A stretch of 64,000 bases of DNA from an uncultured Lachnospiraceae bacterium (GTDB taxonomy: Bacteria; Bacillota; Clostridia; Lachnospirales; Lachnospiraceae): the NCBI GenBank assembly GCA_947176065.1, contig CAMWPB010000011.1:1-64000 (forward strand), given 5' to 3'. Both the position numbers and the translations under genes were made by a program. The notes beneath the pieces are model-generated. The model searched no databases. It had not been told where the DNA came from and worked only from the letters and a program-made list of their open reading frames with translations. Positions 58,782-64,000 of this stretch are shown one piece after another (position 1 is the stretch's first letter; every line of letters begins with the position of its first letter).

Positions 58782-61460
58782 TTATGGTTTGATTTTTTTG
58801 GACGTATGCCGCTGTTCAATCTGGTTTTCCAACGCTTTCAGGCACGCATTGACCGCCTTGCCCATGCCTGCCGGGTTCTTTCCGCCCGCCTGCGCCATAT
58901 TGGGCCGCCCGCCGCCGCCGCCGCCCACAAATACCGCAATTTCTTTAATCAGGTTGCCCGCATGGGCGCCCTTCTCGATCGCGCCGTCGGTCGCCATGGC
59001 AATCAGGTTAACCTTCCCCTCCTTCTCGGAGAGTAGCACAACTACGCCTTCGCCCAGTTTCTCCTTGAGCTGGTCGCCCAGCTCGCGCAGACCGTTCATG
59101 TCCACCCCCGACACCCTTGAGGCCAGAAGCTGTACGCCATTTACCTCCTGTACCTGGTTCATCACATCTCCCAGCGCATCCCTGGCCGCCTTGCTCTTGA
59201 GCGATTCGTTCTCACTCTGTAACGCCTTCATCTCCGCCATCAGATGTTCGCAGCGCTCCACCAAATTTACCGGATTGGTTTTTAACGCCTTCGCCGCCGC
59301 GTTCAGCTGCTCCTCCAGCTTCTGATAGTAAGCCGTCACGTTGCTGCCCGTCACCGCCTCGATACGGCGCACGCCCGCCGCCACGCCGGACTCTGACAGG
59401 ATCTTAAAGGAACCGATGGTTCCCGTGGATTTCACATGGGTGCCGCCACACAGCTCTTTGGAAAAGGCTCCCATCTCCACGACGCGCACCGTCTCCCCGT
59501 ACTTTTCCCCAAAGAGCGCCATCGCGCCGGACTGCTTGGCCTCCTCTATGGTCATCTCCTTTGTCACCACAGGCAGATTTTCCGCAATCTTTTCATTGAC
59601 GATCTGCTCTACCTTCTTAAGCTCCTCCGCAGTCATCGCCGCAGAATGGGAGAAGTCGAAACGGGTTCTCTCGCCGTCCTGATAGGAACCGGCCTGCTCC
59701 ACATGGCTGCCCAGCACTTCCCGCAGGGCCTTCTGCAAAAGATGGGTGGCGCTGTGGTTCTTACAGGTATTGCCTCTTCTTGCGGGGTCCACCGATAAAA
59801 TTACGGTATCTCCCACCTGAATCCTGCCCTTCGTCACCCTGCCGATATGACCCACCTTGCCGCCCAGCAGCTTTATGGTGTTCTCCACCCGGAATTCCCC
59901 GTCCCCCGTGGAGATCACGCCGATATCACCCTCCTGGCCGCCCATGGTGGCATAGAAAGAGGTCTGTTCCACAATCACCGTACCGACCTCATCTTCCGCC
60001 AGTTCCTCCACCAGCTCCGTCTCGGTGGTAAGCACTGTGATCTTAGAATCACATGTCAGCCTGTCATAGCCCACAAACTCTGTGGTGATCGCGGGATCAA
60101 TGGACTCGTACACAGTCACGTCCGCGCCCATGTAATTGGTCACTTTGCGGGCTGCCCTGGCTTTCTCCTTCTGCTCCTGCATACATGCCGTAAAGCCTTC
60201 CTCATCCACCGTAAAGCCTTTTTCTTCCAGAATCTCTCTGGTCAGATCCAGGGGGAACCCGAATGTATCATAGAGCTTAAAGGCGTCCGCGCCCCCAAGC
60301 TGCTTCTTGCCATCCTTCTCTACCGCTTCAGCCATCTCGTTCAGGATGCTAAGGCCCTGATCTATGGTCTTATTGAATTTGCTCTCCTCCTGCTTTAACA
60401 CATTGAAGATAAATTCTTTCTTCTCTTCCAGCTCAGGATAACCGTCCTTGGAGCCTTCGATCACCGTCCCCGCCAGATCGGCGAGGAACATGTCCTGAAT
60501 GCCCAGCTTTCTGCCCTGTCTCGCCGCGCGGCGGATGATCCGGCGGAGCACATAACCGCGTCCCTCGTTGGAGGGCATAATGCCGTCCGAAATCATAAAG
60601 GTTGCGGAACGGATGTGGTCTGTGATAATGCGGATGGATACATCCGTGTCGTAATCCTTTTTGTATTCCACACCCGCAATTTCACACACGGTTGTGCGCA
60701 GCGCAAACACTGTATCCACGTCGAAAATGGAATCCACATCCTGTACGACAGAAGCCAGTCTCTCCAGCCCCATACCAGTGTCGATGTTCTTCTGCTCAAG
60801 CTCCGTGTAATTTCCCTTGCCGTCATTGTCGAACTGGGTGAACACGTTATTCCAGATTTCCATGTAACGGTCACAGTCACAGCCCACCGTACAGCCGGGC
60901 TTGCCGCAGCCATACTTTTCTCCCCGGTCGTAATAAATTTCGGAACAGGGACCGCAGGGGCCGGAGCCGTGCTCCCAGAAATTGTCCGCCTTGCCGAAAC
61001 GGAAAATGCGCTCCGGGGCAATACCGATTTCATGATTCCAGATGTCAAAAGCTTCGTCATCATTCTCATAGACGGAAGGATACAGCCGGTCTGCGGGCAG
61101 CCCCACCACTCTGGTCAGAAACTCCCAGCTCCAGGCAATGGCCTCCCGTTTAAAATAATCCCCGAAAGAGAAATTGCCCAGCATCTCAAAAAAGGTGCCA
61201 TGTCTGGCCGTCTTGCCCACATTCTCCAGATCCCCGGTACGAATGCACTTCTGGCAGGTCGTGACACGCCTTTTGGGCGGAATTTCCTGCCCTGTAAAAT
61301 AGGGCTTTAAAGGCGCCATGCCGGAGTTAATCAGAAGCAGACTGTTGTCATTGTGTGGCACCAGCGAAAAACTCTTCATTTTCAAATGTCCCTTGCTCTC
61401 GAAAAAGTCAAGAAACATCCTTCGTAATTCATTTACACCATAAGGTTTCATCTTAGTCAT
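58782..61460 (-). CDS. alaS: Alanyl-tRNA synthetase
   Basis: This 892-residue class II synthetase charges tRNA-Ala. It contains motif GVNELRRMFLDFFESKGH, the catalytic core (TTCQKCIRTGDLENVGKTAR, HGTFFEMLGNFSFGDYFK), the editing domain (NHSATHLLQKALREVLG and CGGTHVKSTGTIGSF) and the C-terminal C-Ala domain (VFVGGGGGGRPNMAQAGG). ATG 61460 follows AGAAAGG. It is 50 bases behind glyS and may share its transcript. No T-box is seen. Confidence 0.98.
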   Translation of the reverse strand: MTKMKPYGVNELRRMFLDFFESKGHLKMKSFSLVPHNDNSLLLINSGMAPLKPYFTGQEIPPKRRVTTCQKCIRTGDLENVGKTARHGTFFEMLGNFSFGDYFKREAIAWSWEFLTRVVGLPADRLYPSVYENDDEAFDIWNHEIGIAPERIFRFGKADNFWEHGSGPCGPCSEIYYDRGEKYGCGKPGCTVGCDCDRYMEIWNNVFTQFDNDGKGNYTELEQKNIDTGMGLERLASVVQDVDSIFDVDTVFALRTTVCEIAGVEYKKDYDTDVSIRIITDHIRSATFMISDGIMPSNEGRGYVLRRIIRRAARQGRKLGIQDMFLADLAGTVIEGSKDGYPELEEKKEFIFNVLKQEESKFNKTIDQGLSILNEMAEAVEKDGKKQLGGADAFKLYDTFGFPLDLTREILEEKGFTVDEEGFTACMQEQKEKARAARKVTNYMGADVTVYESIDPAITTEFVGYDRLTCDSKITVLTTETELVEELAEDEVGTVIVEQTSFYATMGGQEGDIGVISTGDGEFRVENTIKLLGGKVGHIGRVTKGRIQVGDTVILSVDPARRGNTCKNHSATHLLQKALREVLGSHVEQAGSYQDGERTRFDFSHSAAMTAEELKKVEQIVNEKIAENLPVVTKEMTIEEAKQSGAMALFGEKYGETVRVVEMGAFSKELCGGTHVKSTGTIGSFKILSESGVAAGVRRIEAVTGSNVTAYYQKLEEQLNAAAKALKTNPVNLVERCEHLMAEMKALQSENESLKSKAARDALGDVMNQVQEVNGVQLLASRVSGVDMNGLRELGDQLKEKLGEGVVVLLSEKEGKVNLIAMATDGAIEKGAHAGNLIKEIAVFVGGGGGGRPNMAQAGGKNPAGMGKAVNACLKALENQIEQRHTSKKIKP

Positions 61461-61510
61461 ATCCTTTCTTCCCGTTTCGTTTTGAAAATTGATTGCTCCG
61501 TCCTGGGTTT

Positions 61511-62899
61511 TTAAAAGGTAAATTTATCTGCAAAGTAAGCATCCAGCTCCGCTATCGCAATGCGCTCCTGCTCCATGGAATCGCGGAAGCGCACGGTCAC
61601 ACAGCCGTCCGTCTCGGAATCGAAATCGTAAGTCACGCAAAACGGCGTGCCAATCTCGTCCTGCCTGCGGTATCTCTTACCGATATTGCCCCTGTCATCA
61701 AATTCACAGTTATACTTCTTGGATAACTGTGCAAAGATCTTTTCCGCACCCTCGTTCAGCTTCTTGGAAAGAGGCAGCACACCGATCTTCACAGGTGCCA
61801 GAGCCGGGTGGAAATGCAGCACGGTACGCACATCGCCCTCGCCGATCTCCTCCTCGTCATATGCGCCGCAGAGCACCGCAAGGAACAGTCTCTCCACGCC
61901 AAGGGAAGGCTCGATCACATAAGGAATATATTTTTCATTCTTTGTATCGTCAAAGTAAGTCAGATCCTGACCGGAGGTATTCTGATGCTGGGTCAGGTCA
62001 TAGTCCGTCCTGTCCGCAATACCCCACAGCTCACCCCACCCGAAGGGGAACAGGAACTCAATATCCGTGGTGGCCTTGGAGTAGAAAGAAAGCTCCTCCG
62101 GGTCATGGTCACGGACCCTCATCTCCTCCTCCTTCATGCCAAGGCTCTTTAAGAAGTCGATACAATACTTTTTCCAGTAGGCAAACCACTCAAGATCGGT
62201 GTCAGGCTCGCAGAAAAACTCCATCTCCATCTGCTCAAACTCACGCACACGGAAAATAAAGTTGCCCGGAGTAATCTCATTGCGGAAGGACTTACCCACC
62301 TGACAGATGCCGAAAGGAATCTTCTTGCGGGAAGTCCGCTGCACGTTCTTAAAGTTTACAAAGATACCCTGTGCCGTCTCGGGACGCAGATACACCGTGT
62401 TCTTGGCGTCCTCGGTAACGCCCTGGAACGTCTTGAACATAAGGTTAAACTGTCTGATATCGGTAAAATTATGTTTGCCGCAGGTGGGGCAGGGAATGTT
62501 ATGTTCCTCGATAAAGTCCTTCATCTGCTGCTGGCTCCAGCCGTCCACGGAGGATTCCAGCGTCATGCCGTTCTCCGACACATAGTCCTCGATAATCTTA
62601 TCCGCACGGAATCTTTCGTGGCACTCCTTACAGTCCATGAGGGGATCGGAAAAGCTGCCAAGATGACCGCTGGCTACCCATGTCTGGGGATTCATCAGAA
62701 TCGCACAGTCCACGCCTACATTATAGGGACTTTCCATGACAAACTTCTGCCACCACGCCTTCTTGATGTTGTTTTTCAGCTCCACACCCAGATTACCGAA
62801 ATCCCATGTATTCGCAAGTCCCCCGTAAATCTCAGAACCGGGATATACAAATCCTCTCGCCTTCGATAACGCTACAATTTTTTCCATTGTTTTTTCCAT
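61511..62899 (-). CDS. glyS: Glycyl-tRNA synthetase (dimeric type)
   Basis: This is 462 residues from ATG 62899 (GGAGG eight bases upstream; GTG 62905 is possible). It begins [20 protein letters not shown], and contains [55 protein letters not shown] and [14 protein letters not shown] (class II motifs 2 and 3), plus the anticodon domain. This is the single-chain alpha2 enzyme, not the alpha/beta bacterial form. The Cys residues in the insert probably bind zinc. Confidence 0.97.
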   Translation of the reverse strand: MEKTMEKIVALSKARGFVYPGSEIYGGLANTWDFGNLGVELKNNIKKAWWQKFVMESPYNVGVDCAILMNPQTWVASGHLGSFSDPLMDCKECHERFRADKIIEDYVSENGMTLESSVDGWSQQQMKDFIEEHNIPCPTCGKHNFTDIRQFNLMFKTFQGVTEDAKNTVYLRPETAQGIFVNFKNVQRTSRKKIPFGICQVGKSFRNEITPGNFIFRVREFEQMEMEFFCEPDTDLEWFAYWKKYCIDFLKSLGMKEEEMRVRDHDPEELSFYSKATTDIEFLFPFGWGELWGIADRTDYDLTQHQNTSGQDLTYFDDTKNEKYIPYVIEPSLGVERLFLAVLCGAYDEEEIGEGDVRTVLHFHPALAPVKIGVLPLSKKLNEGAEKIFAQLSKKYNCEFDDRGNIGKRYRRQDEIGTPFCVTYDFDSETDGCVTVRFRDSMEQERIAIAELDAYFADKFTF

Positions 62900-62945
62900 T
62901 TTCACTGCCTCCGTTTTCTTTCCTCTTTATGTATTATGACTATGC

Positions 62946-63038
62946 GGAGAATGCCGTTTTTGGCATTCTCCTGCGTGAGGCTTAGAACTTCTTCACGAAA
63001 CAGCCTCTGCTGTGAGTGATTAGAAGTTCTTCTCACGC
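62946..63038 (-). repeat. Two-hairpin intergenic element (copy between lipoprotein gene and glyS)
   Basis: First hairpin GGAGAATGCC / GGCATTCTCC (62946-62971). Second (62973-63038) has arms GCGTGAG / CTCACGC, AGAACTTCT / AGAAGTTCT and ACAGC / GCTGT. Compared with 42174-42266 each arm has changed in a pairing-preserving way. The left end of the lipoprotein stop touches it. Confidence 0.88.
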
Positions 63039-63673
63039 TATTCGTATATGATATAGGAGAGCGACGTAGTACCCTCCGCCTCCTGATTACTGATCTTCAC
63101 GCTTTTTTTCCCAACGAGGGTAAGTTCCTGCCCGCTGTGCGCACTCTGGTTTACATAAAGTGTCCTCCCGGGCAGATTGACGAGCATCTCTTCCCCGCTC
63201 TTCGTCTCCAGAATGAACATCTGCTTTTTATCCCAGTCTTCGATATAGCCGACCTCCGACGCCTTTCCGTCCACCGTGACAAAGGGCACGGCCTCCAGCT
63301 CATACCCTTCATCCGCCGCGCCGGAAAGTGTTCCCACATACAGCACTCTGTGGTTAAATTCGCTGTAATCCTCCGGCGAAGCGTATTTAAAACCCATCAC
63401 GATACTGCCGCCCTTTTTTTCCACCGCCTCCAGAGCCACTTTCTTTTCACCGTTTTCCGCGCAGTATTCCTCCACACGCGAGACAGCGAATTCCTCCAGA
63501 GCCGCCGGCTCGATCTGGTAGTAATTCTGATCCGCCTTACCGACGATCTGATGGATAATCTCTCCGTCTTTGCCAAAAGACATCGAACTTAATTCCGGCG
63601 CCTGTCCCTCCCCGCATCCGGCAAGGCCCATAAGCAATATTGTCAGACAAAATATTCCAGCTACCCTTCGCAT
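63038..63673 (-). CDS. Putative lipoprotein of unknown function
   Basis: This is 211 residues from ATG 63673 (GAGGGGAAAAG upstream), with a lipoprotein signal MRRVAGIFCLTILLMGLAGC (Cys at about residue 20). The exported domain is mixed alpha/beta (LSSMSFGKDGEIIHQIVGKA, YYQIEPAALEEFAVSRVEEY, VGYIEDWDKKQMFILET). I do not know the family name; similar lipoproteins sit beside recO and glyS in related genomes as far as I recall. The frame to 63730 is not needed. The stop lies at the border of a repeat. Confidence 0.82.
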   Translation of the reverse strand: MRRVAGIFCLTILLMGLAGCGEGQAPELSSMSFGKDGEIIHQIVGKADQNYYQIEPAALEEFAVSRVEEYCAENGEKKVALEAVEKKGGSIVMGFKYASPEDYSEFNHRVLYVGTLSGAADEGYELEAVPFVTVDGKASEVGYIEDWDKKQMFILETKSGEEMLVNLPGRTLYVNQSAHSGQELTLVGKKSVKISNQEAEGTTSLSYIIYE

Positions 63674-63726
63674 CTTTTCCCCTCTATGCCTAATTCTTAC
63701 TTTGCCACGCCCTCCGCACGGCTCAA

Positions 63727-64000
63727 TCATGTTCCATCATACAAGATATTTTCCACAATTTCAAGACTTTTAAACGGGCGGTCGATATATCGGAGGCGGT
63801 AGCCGTCGGCGATTGTCTTAAGCTGTGCGAGAACCTGCGGTGTCACGGTGAAGGTGTAGAGTTTCTCGACCGTGCTTTCCGTGATGTAATTGACCGCGTA
63901 GCGGGTGGATTCCTCCCACTCCCCCTCTTTTGGCATGCCCGGGAACTCCCCACTGATTACCATAGCCTTCATCTCGAATATGTACCGCACCAACGCATTG
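63727..64000 (-). CDS. recO: C-terminal part of DNA repair protein RecO (partial)
   Basis: The frame is open to the window edge, giving the last 90 or so residues: LVRYIFEMKAMVISGEFPGM, then YAVNYITESTVEKLYTFTVT and ending RPFKSLEIVENILYDG. This resembles the C-terminal helical end of clostridial RecO, and recO next to glyS is a common order. The diagnostic N-terminal OB fold is outside the window, so the call rests on these residues and context. Confidence 0.65.
   Translation of the reverse strand, partial: NALVRYIFEMKAMVISGEFPGMPKEGEWEESTRYAVNYITESTVEKLYTFTVTPQVLAQLKTIADGYRLRYIDRPFKSLEIVENILYDGT

Noticed and set aside
61461..61510. T-box riboswitch before alaS or glyS
   Set aside because: The gap is only 50 bases, and the glyS leader contains the dispersed repeat but no T-box motif or antiterminator.

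Overview
The window looks like a chromosome segment of a motile, strictly anaerobic Clostridia, most probably Lachnospiraceae. This is inferred from a complete Rnf complex, an Na+-pumping decarboxylase operon, ATP-type PEP carboxykinase, a CD3324-family protein, two flagellin-type proteins, moderate GC and strong Shine-Dalgarno sites. About nine tenths of the genes are on the minus strand. No rRNA, tRNA, CRISPR array, prophage or intact IS element is visible. Bases 1-60 are not genomic: they match a degraded Illumina Nextera i7 adapter, so the first gene is cut at the end of an assembly contig.

Layout. 61-3.2 kb: a truncated lipoprotein gene, then a GHKL histidine kinase/LytTR regulator pair. 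3.3-7.8 kb: pckA, a divergent flagellin-like gene and, on the plus strand, citrate synthase. 7.8-13.8 kb: two conserved unknowns (DUF6179/DUF6323-like), thrC, a SleB-type wall hydrolase, an AP2-HNH-AP2-like protein and a GH25-like membrane protein that has lost its catalytic pair. 14-16 kb: an esterase and an ApbE flavinyltransferase. 16.2-19.6 kb: ECF sigma factor, membrane protein, ABC ATPase and permease in one operon. 19.8-27.9 kb: an accessory-looking stretch with three methyltransferases, a P-loop kinase-like protein, a YdcF-like protein, an RNHCP protein, a broken Rpn nuclease gene and an aldo/keto reductase. 27.5-32.0 kb: a five-gene signalling operon of the TerY-P type (kinase, BspA-like leucine-rich repeat protein, vWA protein, PP2C phosphatase, separate TerY-C zinc ribbon). 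32.1-37.3 kb: rnfCDGEAB. 37.4-45 kb: YprB-like nuclease, cheR, rpsA, ispH, cmk, an HI0933-type flavoprotein, and RpiR and TetR regulators. 45.4-50.7 kb: the biotin-dependent Na+ decarboxylase operon. 50.8-58.3 kb: two D,D-carboxypeptidases, a zinc-ribbon protein, a flagellinolysin, scpB/scpA and a phosphoesterase. 58.4-64 kb: rpsU, alaS, glyS, a lipoprotein and the 3' end of a recO-like gene.

How the genes fit together. Citrate synthase, PEP carboxykinase, the decarboxylase operon and Rnf form a metabolic core linking C4/acyl-CoA chemistry, ferredoxin/NAD redox balance and a transmembrane ion gradient. ApbE could attach FMN to RnfG and RnfD.

The strongest items for a second look are: (1) the TerY-P operon with an inserted leucine-rich repeat protein and a split zinc ribbon; (2) the flagellinolysin gene, with a sigma-D-like promoter and a G10 tract where its ribosome binding site should be, suggesting phase-variable translation; (3) a dispersed 83-93 bp two-hairpin intergenic element whose copies differ by compensatory changes; (4) the catalytically disabled GH25 protein; (5) the AP2-HNH-AP2 protein.
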